64,000 bases of DNA from Terriglobus saanensis SP1PR4 (GTDB lineage Bacteria; Acidobacteriota; Terriglobia; Terriglobales; Acidobacteriaceae), in NCBI RefSeq assembly GCF_000179915.2, contig NC_014963.1, forward strand, positions 2,852,001 through 2,916,000. The letters run 5' to 3'. Every line of letters starts with the position of its first letter. The stretch's first letter is position 1. The notes beneath the pieces were generated by a model. That model made no database searches and had not been told where the DNA came from. It worked only from the letters and a program-made list of their open reading frames with translations. The translations under genes and the position numbers were made by a program. Shown here in pieces: positions 25,223 to 36,140 of this stretch.

Positions 25223-26677
25223 CTATTGCCAGCCCCCGCCAAGTGCAGCGTAAAGTTGAACGAGTGAGTTTGCTTCCTGCTGCTGGGACTGTGCAAGAAG
25301 CAGTTGCGCGGAATACAAGTCGGTGTCTGTCGTGAGAACTTCGAGATAGCTGGTATTCCCACCGGCATACCGAAGCCGAGCAAGCCGCACGGCATCTGCA
25401 GCGGATTTTACCTGTTCAAACTGTTCCTGCCGACGCTCGCGGGTCTCCCGATAAGACACAAGAGAATTCGAAACATCCTGTAAAGCATTCAGGATCGACT
25501 TGCGGTATGTGAAGAGCATTTCCTGTTGCTGGGCCTGGGATAGATGATAGTTATTCCGAATACGTCCGGCATCAAAGATGGGTTCGCTGATGGAACCTGC
25601 CGCATACCAGTAGGCGTTTGACCCATTGAGGATGGCATTCAGTTGGTTGCTGCCGAATCCGCCCATGCCGGTCAGCGAGACCTGCGGGAAGTACTGCGCG
25701 CGGGCCACACCGATGCGGGCGTTGGCAGCTGCTAGTCGCGCCTCTGCCTGTTGAATATCAGGTCGCCTCACTAGAAGCTGCGAAGGGACACCCACCGGAA
25801 TCTCCAGCGGATGCGGTTGTTGGTCAATCGGCAACCCACGGCCGATCGGGCCGGGATTGTGCCCGAGGAGAGTACTGAGGGCGTTCTCCTCGACGGCGAT
25901 CTGACGCCGCAGTTCAGGGAGATTGGCCTGTGCCGCATGCAGGAGTTCCTCGGCCTGGCGAACATCTGCAAGTGACCCGGCCCCATGCTGGTTGAGCGCT
26001 TGAGTCAGCTTGAGAGAGTCTGTCCGCGCCTTGATGGTGTTCTGCGTGATTTCTAATTCGGCATCGAGGCTGCGCAGTTGAAAGTACGCATCGGCAACAC
26101 TCTGCACCAGAGTCGTTCTGGTGGCACGCTGGCCCCATTCACTTGCAAGAAGGTCGGCCCGCGCGGCTTCGCTCTGCCGACGATACATACCCCAGAAGTC
26201 GAGGTTCCACGCCGTCGATGCGCTGGGGCCGCCACCTCGGTAGAGAGAAGTGGCAGGTGTCCCGTCGCTGTTATTGCCAGCGAGTGACTGGGGAATCTGC
26301 AACGCGCTGTAGCCTACACTACCGCTGACCGACGGAAACTGCTGCGGGCGAGTCATGCCCAGTTGAGCCTGCGCTTCGAGGACGCGCTGCGCGGCGATGT
26401 GCAGATCGAGATTGTCGGTGAGCGCCTGCTGGATGAGCTTCTGCAGAATGGGGTCCTGAAAGATCGTCGCCCATTGGTGGTCTCCCAGGGAGGCAGGGTC
26501 ATTGGACGCAGCAGCAATATCGGGGGCCTGTGCTTGGCGGTAATTCGCCGGCATATCGACGACCGGCCTCTTGTAGTTCGGACCGACTTTGCAACCGGCG
26601 ATCCCAATTGCCGTAACTAGAAACAGCGCGGTGCCTGGTTTGCGGGCGGTCCACTTTATTCTTCGTGTTCGAGACAT
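25223..26677 (-). CDS. RND efflux outer-membrane lipoprotein (NodT/OprM family)
   Basis: The product has 484 residues from the ATG at 26677. A lipobox in AIGIAGCKVGPNYKRP marks it as a lipoprotein. Two OEP repeats follow with long coiled-coil helices (DNLDLHIAAQRVLEAQAQLG; VRRPDIQQAEARLAAANARI), the pattern of TolC-like trimeric channels. It forms the outer-membrane exit of the tripartite pump encoded with the two upstream genes. It is the last gene of the operon, 16 bp after the adaptor gene. Confidence 0.95.
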   Translation of the reverse strand: MSRTRRIKWTARKPGTALFLVTAIGIAGCKVGPNYKRPVVDMPANYRQAQAPDIAAASNDPASLGDHQWATIFQDPILQKLIQQALTDNLDLHIAAQRVLEAQAQLGMTRPQQFPSVSGSVGYSALQIPQSLAGNNSDGTPATSLYRGGGPSASTAWNLDFWGMYRRQSEAARADLLASEWGQRATRTTLVQSVADAYFQLRSLDAELEITQNTIKARTDSLKLTQALNQHGAGSLADVRQAEELLHAAQANLPELRRQIAVEENALSTLLGHNPGPIGRGLPIDQQPHPLEIPVGVPSQLLVRRPDIQQAEARLAAANARIGVARAQYFPQVSLTGMGGFGSNQLNAILNGSNAYWYAAGSISEPIFDAGRIRNNYHLSQAQQQEMLFTYRKSILNALQDVSNSLVSYRETRERRQEQFEQVKSAADAVRLARLRYAGGNTSYLEVLTTDTDLYSAQLLLAQSQQQEANSLVQLYAALGGGWQ

Positions 26678-26693
26678 TCCGAGCCTTTCTTCC

Positions 26694-27953
26694 TTATTGC
26701 GCCTGGACTTGTACGTTCTGGCCGTCACTCAGAAGGTCGCTGGGATTGGACACAAGGACATCCGAGGCACTGATACCGCTCAGAACTTCAACCTTCGTGC
26801 CCATATCGCGGCCAATCACCACAGGCTGCATGTGAACCTTCCGATCGCTCTCAACCGTCACGACGTGCATTCCTGCCTGATCGATCACGAGAGAGCTCGT
26901 GGGGATGATCAAAGAACGACGTTGCCCGGAGAGCGCGAACTTCACCTGCGCGTACATCCCCGGCAGAAGTGACCCGTCCTTGTTGTCTACCTGAACCTCG
27001 GTGAGCATCGTACGGGCCGCGCTATTGAGAGCGCTGGCATTGCGGGCAACCGTGCCGAGGTACTCGCGGCCGAGCCGTTCCTGTATGGTCACAACCGTCT
27101 TGTCCCCGTCCTTAATGTTGACTACCTCCGACTGGGGCACATCCACCTGAATCCGAAGCGTGTTGCCCTGTGCGATGGAAAAGAGTGGCCTTCCTGCGCC
27201 GGAATTGCCGGTCGTGACGAGGTCCCCGCGTTCGACATTGCGGGCGGTGATGACTCCATCGAAGGGCGCAACCACTCGCTCAAAGCTCTGCATCTGTTGA
27301 AGCCGCCCAACATTGGCCCGGTTCGCGGTCACGTTCGCCTGCGCTGCAGTGATGTTCGCCTCCGCCGCTGCCGTGTCAGCCATGCGCGCATCGTAAGCCT
27401 GAACAGCTTCATCGACGATTTGCTGGGAGATAGCGTGCTCCTGGCCCAACGGGATGTCGCGATCTCTCGTAAGGCGAGCAAGTTCCGCGTTCGCTTTCGC
27501 CTGTTGCAAGGCCGCATTGGCTTGCTTCAGAGATGCTTCCGACTGAGCCAGCATAGCCCGTGCCTGGAGCAGCTGTTGGTCCACTTCGGGTGACGCGATG
27601 ATGGCGAGCACCTCGCCAGCCTTTACCTTGGTGCCGATGTCGACGTTGCGACGGTCGATATAGCCTTCCGTGCGGGCATAGATCGAAGCGGAGTAGAGCG
27701 CCTCTACGTTCCCCGGCAACGTGAGCTCGGAAGTGGGACTCCCCGCCACAGGACGGATAACCGAGACGATCGGGTGCGTTGCCGGAGCTTCCAACGTTGC
27801 CGCGAGGGCTTCTCGATAGCTCGCAATCTTGGGAAGTATTCCTATCGCTAGGAGAACAAGAACGACAACACACCCGACGATGGCAAAACGACCACGTTTC
27901 TGCGTTCGATTGCGTGTTTCTTCTAAACCATGCTGTTGCTGCGTGTCGATCAT
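26694..27953 (-). CDS. RND efflux periplasmic adaptor (HlyD/AcrA family)
   Basis: The 419-residue membrane fusion protein has an N-terminal anchor (FAIVGCVVVLVLLAIGILPK), a biotinyl-lipoyl half (YIDRRNVDIGTKVKAGEVLA), a long alpha-helical hairpin rich in Ala/Gln (about 125-225), then the second lipoyl half (FERVVAPFDGVITARNVERG) and beta-barrel domain. It joins the inner-membrane transporter and the outer channel. Its start overlaps the stop of the RND gene (ATGA at 27950-27953), so translation is coupled. Confidence 0.95.
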   Translation of the reverse strand: MIDTQQQHGLEETRNRTQKRGRFAIVGCVVVLVLLAIGILPKIASYREALAATLEAPATHPIVSVIRPVAGSPTSELTLPGNVEALYSASIYARTEGYIDRRNVDIGTKVKAGEVLAIIASPEVDQQLLQARAMLAQSEASLKQANAALQQAKANAELARLTRDRDIPLGQEHAISQQIVDEAVQAYDARMADTAAAEANITAAQANVTANRANVGRLQQMQSFERVVAPFDGVITARNVERGDLVTTGNSGAGRPLFSIAQGNTLRIQVDVPQSEVVNIKDGDKTVVTIQERLGREYLGTVARNASALNSAARTMLTEVQVDNKDGSLLPGMYAQVKFALSGQRRSLIIPTSSLVIDQAGMHVVTVESDRKVHMQPVVIGRDMGTKVEVLSGISASDVLVSNPSDLLSDGQNVQVQAQ

Positions 27954-30900
27954 GCGACCTCCTGCTTCGAAGTATTTCCGTGGATAAGGGTGAACATCAG
28001 AGGAACGAAGAAAAGCGTTGCAAAAGTTGCCATGCCAAGACCGCCGATGACGGCACGGGCAAGTGGTGCGTTCTGCTCGCCACCTTCCCCGATGCCGAGC
28101 GCCATCGGAAGCATGCCAATGATCATCGCGAATGCCGTCATAATGATGGGCCGCAGTCGCGTGTAACCAGCTGTTACGGCTGCGCGAAACGGTGTTTCTC
28201 CCTGGTCACGCAGCTGATTGGCGAAGGTCACGAGCAGGATCGAGTTCGCGGTTGCGACCCCAATCGACATGATCGCGCCCATCAACGATGGAACACTGAA
28301 TGTTGTCTGGGTGAGGAACAACGCCCAGACGATGCCGCAGAATGCCCCTGGAAGTGCGCAGATGATGATGAAGGGATCGATCCAGCTCTGGTAATTCACC
28401 ACCATCAGGAGATAAACGAGCAGAGCGGCAAATGCTAACCCCAGCCCAAGCCTGCCAAATGCTTCGTTCATACTCTCCACCTGCCCGCGAACAGCGATGA
28501 CTGTTCCAGCGGGAAGATGCGCACTCTCCTCTTTCACGATGCGGTTGATATTGGCTGCCACCGAACCCAGATCGCGATCCTCAACATTGGCGAAGACATC
28601 GAACACCGGAGCGGTGTTGTGATGGTTAATGTTGACCGGCATAACCGCAGGAGTGAGAGTGGACATGTTACTGAGAAGCTCGGTGCGATCTGCCACCGTG
28701 TGAATCGGAATCGGGGTGTTCTCAAGAGCATTGATCGAATTGATTTGATACTGCGGTGTCTGCGCTGCCACCGTATAGGTGATGCCCATCTTGGGATCGA
28801 GCCAGAAGTTCGGCTGCACGGCAGAGCTGGAACTGAGCGAGATGTAGATGCTGTTGGCTACATCCTGGGCTGTTAGTCCAAACTGTCCGGCACGGACGCG
28901 GTCGATAGCGAGGTGGAGATCCGGTCCGTTTACCACCTGATGAATATGGACGTCGACCGCGCCCGGCACACCGGATAGCTTCTCCCGTAGTCGGCGGGCG
29001 ACTTGGTAGTTTGCCGGATCGTAGCCCTGAACCTGAATATCGACCGGCGCAGGTAGTCCAAAGTCAAGGATTTGAGTGACCATGTCCGCGGGCTGAAAGA
29101 AGAAGGTAGCGTCCGGAAACTTCTTTGGCAGCTGGGAACGGAGACGCTTGATATAACTCTCCGTGGGGTGGTGTTTCTCGTTGAGCGCGATCAGAATTTC
29201 ACCATCGGCGCTGCCGATACTCGATCCATCTCCAAAGGCGTAGTTGAAAGAATCCGGCGCGATTCCGATGTTATCCATCACCAACTCGACTTCATTGCCG
29301 GGGATGGTCTTGCGAATCTCCTCCTCGACCCTACTGATATAGACCTTGCTTGATTCGATCCGGGTCCCCGGTCGCACGCGGACGTGCAATTTGATTTGGC
29401 CGGCATCGACCTTGGGAAAGAAATCGCGTCCCACAAATGGGAGAAGGACAAATGCGGAAAGCATCACGCCAACCGAGGCAAGGAGCGCTTGCCTACGATG
29501 CTGGAGAAAAGCCTCCAGCGCCGCAGTATAACGGTCCTGGAACAGGCCATATAGATGGTTGAATTTCTCGTTGATCCTCCGAAAAAGGCTGGGCGCTTTC
29601 TGGTTCGGTTCCTCATGGACGTTGTGCCCCTCAAACTCGTGTTCGGCGCCCAGCAGATAATGGACGAGTACAGGAACCAATGTGCGGGAAAGGAGATACG
29701 ATGCCATCATCGCGAACACCACAGCGAGCGCCATCGGCGTAAACAGGTATTTAGCGGGGCCTGTAAGAAAAACGACCGAGACGAACACGATGCAGATCGT
29801 GAGTGTCGAGACGAAGGTCGGCGTTGCGATTTCCGATGCACCGATCAGCACCGCTTCGCGCAGGGGTTGCCCCTCCATGTGGCGGTGGATGTTTTCTATG
29901 GTGACCGTGGCATCGTCAACGAGAATGCCGATGGCAAGTGCGAGACCGCCAAGGGTCATGGTGTTCATCGTCTCGCCAAGCGCGCTGAGCACAATGATCG
30001 AACTGAGAATGGATAGAGGGATCGAAATGGCAATAATCACGGTGCTTCGCCAACTCCCAAGGAACAGGAGAATCATGAGCGCCGTGAGAGAGGCCGCGAT
30101 CGCGCCCTCGCGCAGAACGCCAAAGATGGAGGCTTTGACAAAAATAGACTGATCAAACAGCGCCCTGATTTGAAGGCCCTTGGGGGCGATCGCCCTCGAT
30201 GCAGGAAGGACATCGTCCTTGATCTTCTTCACGATATCAAGGGTGGAAACCGCACCTACTTTCATAATGGTGAGCAGAACAGCGGGCTTTCCGTTCGCTC
30301 GCGCGACGTTCTGTTGAACGGACCACCCATCGCGAACGTTGGCGACATCTCGCATGTAGACCATCGAACCGTTGACCTGGCGCACTGGCACATCATTGAG
30401 CGTCAAAGCGTCCAACGGACTCGAATTCGTGCTGACCGTGTACTCCGTCTCACCAACCTTGGCCGTGCCCGATGGTATCGTCAGATTCTGGGCATTGATC
30501 GCGTTGGTCACATCGACTGGCGTCAATCCCTTGGCCTGTAGAGCATTCTGGTCCAGATCAACCATGATCTGTCGGGCCACACCGCCGTACGGCGCAGGCA
30601 ACAGGGTTCCGGGAACCTTTGAAATCTGCTGGCGGACACGGAACAAGCCGAAGTCGTACAGTTCGGATTCGGACAAGGAATCACTGGACAGCGATAGCTG
30701 AATGATGGGCACGCTGTCCGCGCTGAACCGGAGAATCCACGGCGGGTTCACGCTCGGGGGCATGCGGAACCGAATGGAGTTGACAGCTGCTCCAATCTGA
30801 GAGATCGCCGCATCGATACGAACCTGTGGCTGAAACGACACCTTGATGACAGAAGCGCCAATGGTGGTCTGTGAATCCACGGCCTTAATATCATTCACGT

Positions 30901-31117
30901 TTGCGAGAACAAACTCACTGAAGGTAGTGATCCGCTGCTCCATCTCCTTGGGCGGTAGACCGGAATAGGTCCAGATGATAGTCACCTGGGGAATATCTAT
31001 ATTGGGGAAGATGTCTGTCGGAGTGTGCACAAGCGCGGAGATGCCAAGGACGACAATCAGGATGGATGTGACGATGAATGTGTATGGGCGATCGAGAGCT
31101 AGGCGTACAATCCACAT
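27950..31117 (-). CDS. RND efflux inner-membrane transporter (AcrB/MdtB type)
   Basis: The start at 31117 is chosen because GGAG lies 7 bases upstream and MWIVRLALDRPYTFIVTSIL is the normal N-terminus; an upstream in-frame start at 31252 lacks a site. The 1055 residues give the usual 12 helices and two large periplasmic loops. Landmarks: PNIDIPQVTIIWTYSGLPPK, ALAIGILVDDATVTIENIHR with the proton-relay Asp pair in helix 4, and VATANSILLVTFANQLRDQG. It takes substrates from the periplasm or membrane. First gene of the pump operon, which is flanked by redox genes and AraC regulators, suggesting export of a toxic aromatic or solvent. Confidence 0.95.
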   Translation of the reverse strand: MWIVRLALDRPYTFIVTSILIVVLGISALVHTPTDIFPNIDIPQVTIIWTYSGLPPKEMEQRITTFSEFVLANVNDIKAVDSQTTIGASVIKVSFQPQVRIDAAISQIGAAVNSIRFRMPPSVNPPWILRFSADSVPIIQLSLSSDSLSESELYDFGLFRVRQQISKVPGTLLPAPYGGVARQIMVDLDQNALQAKGLTPVDVTNAINAQNLTIPSGTAKVGETEYTVSTNSSPLDALTLNDVPVRQVNGSMVYMRDVANVRDGWSVQQNVARANGKPAVLLTIMKVGAVSTLDIVKKIKDDVLPASRAIAPKGLQIRALFDQSIFVKASIFGVLREGAIAASLTALMILLFLGSWRSTVIIAISIPLSILSSIIVLSALGETMNTMTLGGLALAIGILVDDATVTIENIHRHMEGQPLREAVLIGASEIATPTFVSTLTICIVFVSVVFLTGPAKYLFTPMALAVVFAMMASYLLSRTLVPVLVHYLLGAEHEFEGHNVHEEPNQKAPSLFRRINEKFNHLYGLFQDRYTAALEAFLQHRRQALLASVGVMLSAFVLLPFVGRDFFPKVDAGQIKLHVRVRPGTRIESSKVYISRVEEEIRKTIPGNEVELVMDNIGIAPDSFNYAFGDGSSIGSADGEILIALNEKHHPTESYIKRLRSQLPKKFPDATFFFQPADMVTQILDFGLPAPVDIQVQGYDPANYQVARRLREKLSGVPGAVDVHIHQVVNGPDLHLAIDRVRAGQFGLTAQDVANSIYISLSSSSAVQPNFWLDPKMGITYTVAAQTPQYQINSINALENTPIPIHTVADRTELLSNMSTLTPAVMPVNINHHNTAPVFDVFANVEDRDLGSVAANINRIVKEESAHLPAGTVIAVRGQVESMNEAFGRLGLGLAFAALLVYLLMVVNYQSWIDPFIIICALPGAFCGIVWALFLTQTTFSVPSLMGAIMSIGVATANSILLVTFANQLRDQGETPFRAAVTAGYTRLRPIIMTAFAMIIGMLPMALGIGEGGEQNAPLARAVIGGLGMATFATLFFVPLMFTLIHGNTSKQEVA

Positions 31118-31415
31118 GCGGTATCTCCAGCGATGAAATCTGAGGCGGCTATTTCGATTTCTGCCGAAATAGTGTGATTGAAATTCTGTTGCGATACATC
31201 TTTCAAACATGAAAAAACAGCAATGCGGAAGTTGCCGAGATTGGCAAGGCATTAGGAGACCAGAACCGTCTATCGGTCTACATACAAATCTCCGGGCACA
31301 AAGAGCTGTTTTGCGGAGAGATTCTTGCGAAGCACGAGATCAGTTCTAGATCCATCTCTCAATCCTTCTTCTATGGTGTAGGGGCAGGCGCGTGCCATAA
31401 GTACGCGTCGTGCCG
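31118..31415. other. Intergenic region upstream of the pump operon
   Basis: It holds the leader of the RND operon. An inverted repeat, ATTTCG...CGAAAT, lies at 31151-31170. No small gene is convincing, and no copy of the AraC-type motif is present. Confidence 0.4.
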
Positions 31416-32441
<1,026 letters not shown>

Positions 32442-32470
32442 TTAAGCCTAACGAGACGGAGTGTCAGCAC

Positions 32471-32503
32471 GCTTACCTGATCCTGCCGATTATTTGCCTG
32501 ATG
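32471..32503 (-). promoter_or_regulatory. Conserved AraC-type operator candidate, copy B
   Basis: On the minus strand it reads TCAGGCAAATAATCGGCAGG followed by ATCAGGTAAGC. It lies immediately upstream of CTGACA-17-TAACTC, a likely promoter of the aldo/keto reductase, in the position of a class-II activator site. Confidence 0.75.
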
Positions 32504-32620
32504 CAGTCTGGTCTCTCACTTTGCGGCAAGCAAGCCTTAAGCTGTGTGGGAGGGCTCTGAATCCTGTCTTTTGTCCACTTGCCCATGCTCGAATCCTTTC
32601 CATCTTGCCGAGGAGCACGG

Positions 32621-33121
32621 CTACTTGCCACCGTTGTATTGCTGATCGGTCACCGGCTCAAGCCAGTCGACAGCGTCTCCGTCCAAGTTGTCTTGGATGG
32701 CAATGTGAGACATCGAGGAATCCGGCGCTGCCCCGTGCCAGTGCTTCACGTGGGCCGGAATGATTACAACGTCTCCCACGTGGACTACTTGTATCGGCCC
32801 ACCTTCCATCTGCACCCGGCCAGTGCCAGCCGTGATGATAAGCACCTGCCCAAGCGGATGAGTGTGCCACGCGCTTCGGGCACCCGGCGCGAAGGTGACA
32901 ATTCCACCGGAAACTCGGGATGGTGCGCTGACGGGAAAAAGTTGTTCGACCTTTGCATTGCCAGTAAAGAACTTGGGCGAACCCGCGACGACAGGCCGAA
33001 CACCGGCATGGCTGATTGAAAGTCCTGGCGCGACATTTGGAGCGGCAGTGGCGGTGGTGGTTTGCGCCTGTGCTCCTGAAAGCAGGAGAAGCGAAAGTAA
33101 CGCAAGAGGGAGAGTCCGCAT
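32621..33121 (-). CDS. Exported cupin-domain protein
   Basis: From ATG 33121 the product has 166 residues. A Sec signal peptide (LPLALLSLLLLSGAQAQ) precedes one cupin domain: FAPGARSAWHTHPLGQVLII supplies the first His pair and Glu/Gln, and GDVVIIPAHVKHWHGAAP the second motif. It resembles carboxymuconolactone-decarboxylase-associated and quercetinase-like cupins. It probably binds a metal in the periplasm; the reaction is unknown. It lies 35 bp downstream of the alcohol dehydrogenase on the same strand, and this pair with the CMD gene upstream forms a compact operon. Confidence 0.85.
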   Translation of the reverse strand: MRTLPLALLSLLLLSGAQAQTTTATAAPNVAPGLSISHAGVRPVVAGSPKFFTGNAKVEQLFPVSAPSRVSGGIVTFAPGARSAWHTHPLGQVLIITAGTGRVQMEGGPIQVVHVGDVVIIPAHVKHWHGAAPDSSMSHIAIQDNLDGDAVDWLEPVTDQQYNGGK

Positions 33122-33156
33122 AGAGTCCTTAACCTTGAGGAGTAAAGCGAAGGCCA

Positions 33157-34314
33157 CTAAGCCTTCGCTCCCATATCGATCACAAAGCGATACCGAACAT
33201 CCTTGTTCACCACCCTGTCGAACGCCTTATTGATTTCCGAGGGCTCGATCATCTCGATATCTGCTGTGATGTTGCGTGCGGTGCAAAAGTCGATCACTTC
33301 CTGAGTTTCCGCAATGCCGCCAATGATCGACCCGGCGATGGATCTCCTCCCCAAAGCAAGCTTTAGGCCATTGATGTTCTCTAGCGGAGCCATGGCGCCT
33401 ACATTCACCAACGTGCCGTCTAGCTTGAGCAGCTCCGTGAATGGTTCCATGTGGTAAGCTTCCGGAACCGTCGAAATGAGGAGATCGAATTGGCTGGCGA
33501 GTTGCTTCATCGCATTCGCGTCAGTCGAGAGGACCGCTTCGGACGCCCCAAGGCGTTTCGCATCGGCGAGCTTACCGGGCGAGGTAGTGAACACCGTAAC
33601 GTGCGCGTTGTGTGCCGCCGCAAGCTTGACCGCTACGTGACCGAGGCCACCTAACCCGATGATGCCGACTCTCTGTCCCCGACCCAGTTTCCAATACTGC
33701 ATGGGCGAGAACGTCGTAACTCCAGCGCACAGCAACGGAGCCGTCGCCGCTAAATTGACACCTGGCGGAATGCGAATCACGAAATGCTCCGTGACCACGA
33801 TCTTGTCCGAATATCCACCTTGGGTGAAGCCTGCCTTGGAGGTTGGGTCGGGCGTGTCGTAAGTGAAGGTCGCCCCCTTCTGGCAATACTGCTCCAGATC
33901 CTCCTCGCAGTGTTCACAGGTACGGCAGGAGTTGACCATGCAGCCCACGCCACCAATATCGCCAACCTTGAACTTCGTCACCTGCGACCCAATCGCCCGC
34001 ACGCGACCGATGATTTCGTGACCCGGTACGCATGGGTAATTGGCAGGACCCCACTCACCTCGAACCGTATGGATATCCGAATGGCAGACACCACAGTACT
34101 GGATGTCTAGGAGCACATCGTTTGAGCCAAGGGGTCGACGTTCGATCTGAACCGCCTTGAGTGGTTCGGTCGAACTGCTAGCGCCGTATGCCTTTGCCTC
34201 ATAAGGACCGGCGCCCGCGCGAGCTTCTGCCACGGCTGCGGTGTTCGATGTCAGAAAAGAGGCAGCTACTACCCCAGCTCCTGCTTTCAATACGCTTCTG
34301 CGATCCTGTCCCAT
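33157..34314 (-). CDS. Zinc alcohol dehydrogenase (YahK/CAD type) with a Tat signal
   Basis: The start at 34314 follows GGAGG. The 385-residue protein opens MGQDRRSVLKAGAGVVAASF, a twin-arginine signal, unusual because this MDR class is normally cytosolic. The catalytic zinc site shows CGVCHSDIHTVRGEWG and GHEIIGRV, the structural zinc site CRTCEHCEEDLEQYC, and the cofactor loop GLGGLGHVAVKLAAA. It should reduce aldehydes with NADPH, unless export brings a different electron source. It sits between the CMD-like and cupin genes, 71 bp after the former. Confidence 0.9.
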   Translation of the reverse strand: MGQDRRSVLKAGAGVVAASFLTSNTAAVAEARAGAGPYEAKAYGASSSTEPLKAVQIERRPLGSNDVLLDIQYCGVCHSDIHTVRGEWGPANYPCVPGHEIIGRVRAIGSQVTKFKVGDIGGVGCMVNSCRTCEHCEEDLEQYCQKGATFTYDTPDPTSKAGFTQGGYSDKIVVTEHFVIRIPPGVNLAATAPLLCAGVTTFSPMQYWKLGRGQRVGIIGLGGLGHVAVKLAAAHNAHVTVFTTSPGKLADAKRLGASEAVLSTDANAMKQLASQFDLLISTVPEAYHMEPFTELLKLDGTLVNVGAMAPLENINGLKLALGRRSIAGSIIGGIAETQEVIDFCTARNITADIEMIEPSEINKAFDRVVNKDVRYRFVIDMGAKA

Positions 34315-34385
34315 TTCGTCCTCCAAGCCTGCTTGCTTCTCATTCGTCTTAGGCATAAGTCTTCGTCCCTCTGAGTCGGCAGCAC

Positions 34386-35270
34386 CTACTTCTGCCGCTT
34401 CTCGAACACGTCCTTGACCACAGGCAACGCCGAGAAGGCGCAGGGCCAACCTGCGTAGAAAGCAATCTGGGTCAAAACCTCAGAAGCCTGTTCCTGAGTG
34501 AGGCCGTTATCCATTGCGCGGCCCAGGTGATACGTGATCTGTGCTGTTTGCCCATTCGCGATCAACGCGCTTACCGTCACGAGACTGCGGTCACGCGGTG
34601 CGAGAGCGGGACGTAGCCAAAGATCGCGGAACAGAAGATCAGTTGTTTTCTGCACCAATCCCGGCGAGACTGCGCCGAAGTTGTTGCTCACCTGCGCGGC
34701 TCTCTGCTTCTCGGCCTCTTCGTTTAACTGCAGCAGCTTGTCCTTCGCGGGCGGAAGTTGGTCCACCCCGATACCGCGCCGGTGGAAGATGTCCTTTGCG
34801 ATTGCGACAGCTGACATCGCATTCGCCCATCCCGCGTAGAAGGCCAGATGCGTGATGATTTCCGATAGCTCACCTGGCTTGACTCCGTTGTCGAGGGCAA
34901 GCGCAAAGTGGTACGGCATCTCGATCAATTGAATGCGAGCTATCAGTGCGGCGACGGTGACCACGCTTCGGTCGCGCGGCGTGAGTTCTGGCCGCTTCCA
35001 GACGCCATCTAATAGCGGACCCGCAGTGTATTGCGCCAGAGCCGGCGAAACTGCCCATACGTCGTCAGCGTTCAGCGTCCCCGCAACTGCCCCGTGTTTT
35101 TTGTTCTCAGACATTTTTACTTCCTTGGCCCCGAGGGGCTCGGTATGCCACAGTGCAATGATGCTCACCGCGATACCAGACTTGATCAGGGAGCGCCGAT
35201 CAATATTGATTGGCGCTCCGTTGACGGGTTCGGCCCGAGTTACCGCTTCGTGAAAAGTGAACTGCCCCAT
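34386..35270 (-). CDS. Tandem carboxymuconolactone-decarboxylase-fold protein with a Tat-like signal
   Basis: The 294-residue protein has two CMD/AhpD-like domains: RPELTPRDRSVVTVAALIAR to EIITHLAFYAGWANAMSAV, then RPALAPRDRSLVTVSALIAN to EVLTQIAFYAGWPCAFSAL. The CxxC of true AhpD is absent, so it is closer to decarboxylase-type CMD. The N-terminus has NIDRRSLIKSGIAVSIIALW, a plausible twin-arginine signal as in the neighbouring dehydrogenase. Start 35270 has GAGG upstream. The SDR gene on its left flank of transcription ends 13 bp before, so the SDR, CMD, dehydrogenase and cupin genes form one operon. Confidence 0.88.
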   Translation of the reverse strand: MGQFTFHEAVTRAEPVNGAPINIDRRSLIKSGIAVSIIALWHTEPLGAKEVKMSENKKHGAVAGTLNADDVWAVSPALAQYTAGPLLDGVWKRPELTPRDRSVVTVAALIARIQLIEMPYHFALALDNGVKPGELSEIITHLAFYAGWANAMSAVAIAKDIFHRRGIGVDQLPPAKDKLLQLNEEAEKQRAAQVSNNFGAVSPGLVQKTTDLLFRDLWLRPALAPRDRSLVTVSALIANGQTAQITYHLGRAMDNGLTQEQASEVLTQIAFYAGWPCAFSALPVVKDVFEKRQK

Positions 35271-35283
35271 CAACTTTTCCTCT

Positions 35284-36051
35284 TTAGCGCATCACATAGC
35301 CGCCATCGACGGAGATCGACTGGCCGGTAACATAGCTGGCAGCATCGCTGCAAAGCCACAGAACGGCATCCGCGATCTCTTCGGGGCGTCCCATGCGCTT
35401 CATGGGCACAAACGTCTCGAGCATCTTGTTCAGCTCCTCGCCTTGGCCTTCCGCGATCATCTTGTCCGACATGGGCGTCTGGATCATGCCTGGGCAGACG
35501 TCATTCACGCGGATACCGCGCGTCGCATATTCAAGGGCAGCGCTCTTGGTGAATCCGATCACACCGTGCTTGGCGGCGTGGTACGTTCCGCGCTGATTGC
35601 CTCCGATCAGGCCTCCGAGCGAAGAGCAATTCACGATTGCACCGCTGCCTTGTGTACGCATTTGTTGCAGCTCGAACTTCATGCAGCTCCATACGCCGCG
35701 GAGGTTAATGCCCATCACACGGTCGTAGTCGTCTCGGGGCGAATCGGCGGTCTCGGCGAGGACATTCTGTATACCTGCGTTGTTGTAAGCAACGTCCAAA
35801 CGACCAAACGTCGCGACGGTATGCTTCACCATGGCTTCAACTTCTTCATCGTTGGAGACGTCGCAACGAACGGCCAATGTCTTAAATCCCTGGTCAGCCA
35901 GTTCCTTCGTGGCAACCTGCACTTCTTTCTCGTTCCAATCCGCCAAGGTGACTGCAGCTCCGGCTCGCGCGAATGCTTTCGCTGTTGCAAGTCCTAGCCC
36001 TGACGCCGCGCCCGTGACGAGTGCTACCTTACCTTCAAATGAAATGTTCAT
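35284..36051 (-). CDS. SDR-family oxidoreductase
   Basis: The classical 255-residue SDR has TGAASGLGLATAKAFARAGA, the acidic TLADWNEKEV (NAD preference), NNAGIQ, the catalytic Ser in NCSSLGGLIGG and YHAAKHGVIG (Tyr, Lys), and the end SVDGGYVMR. It is similar in length and style to the SDR at 21412-22197. First gene of the SDR-CMD-dehydrogenase-cupin operon; a copy of the conserved AraC-type motif lies about 90 bp upstream, in the region shared with the divergent AraC gene. Confidence 0.93.
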   Translation of the reverse strand: MNISFEGKVALVTGAASGLGLATAKAFARAGAAVTLADWNEKEVQVATKELADQGFKTLAVRCDVSNDEEVEAMVKHTVATFGRLDVAYNNAGIQNVLAETADSPRDDYDRVMGINLRGVWSCMKFELQQMRTQGSGAIVNCSSLGGLIGGNQRGTYHAAKHGVIGFTKSAALEYATRGIRVNDVCPGMIQTPMSDKMIAEGQGEELNKMLETFVPMKRMGRPEEIADAVLWLCSDAASYVTGQSISVDGGYVMR

Positions 36052-36140
36052 AATGATCCCTCTCGATTGTGATCGTGCAAAGTTCCGACAACGTGCGCCG
36101 CACTCTCGGTCACTTTCAACATTAGAGAGAAGTCAGAATA

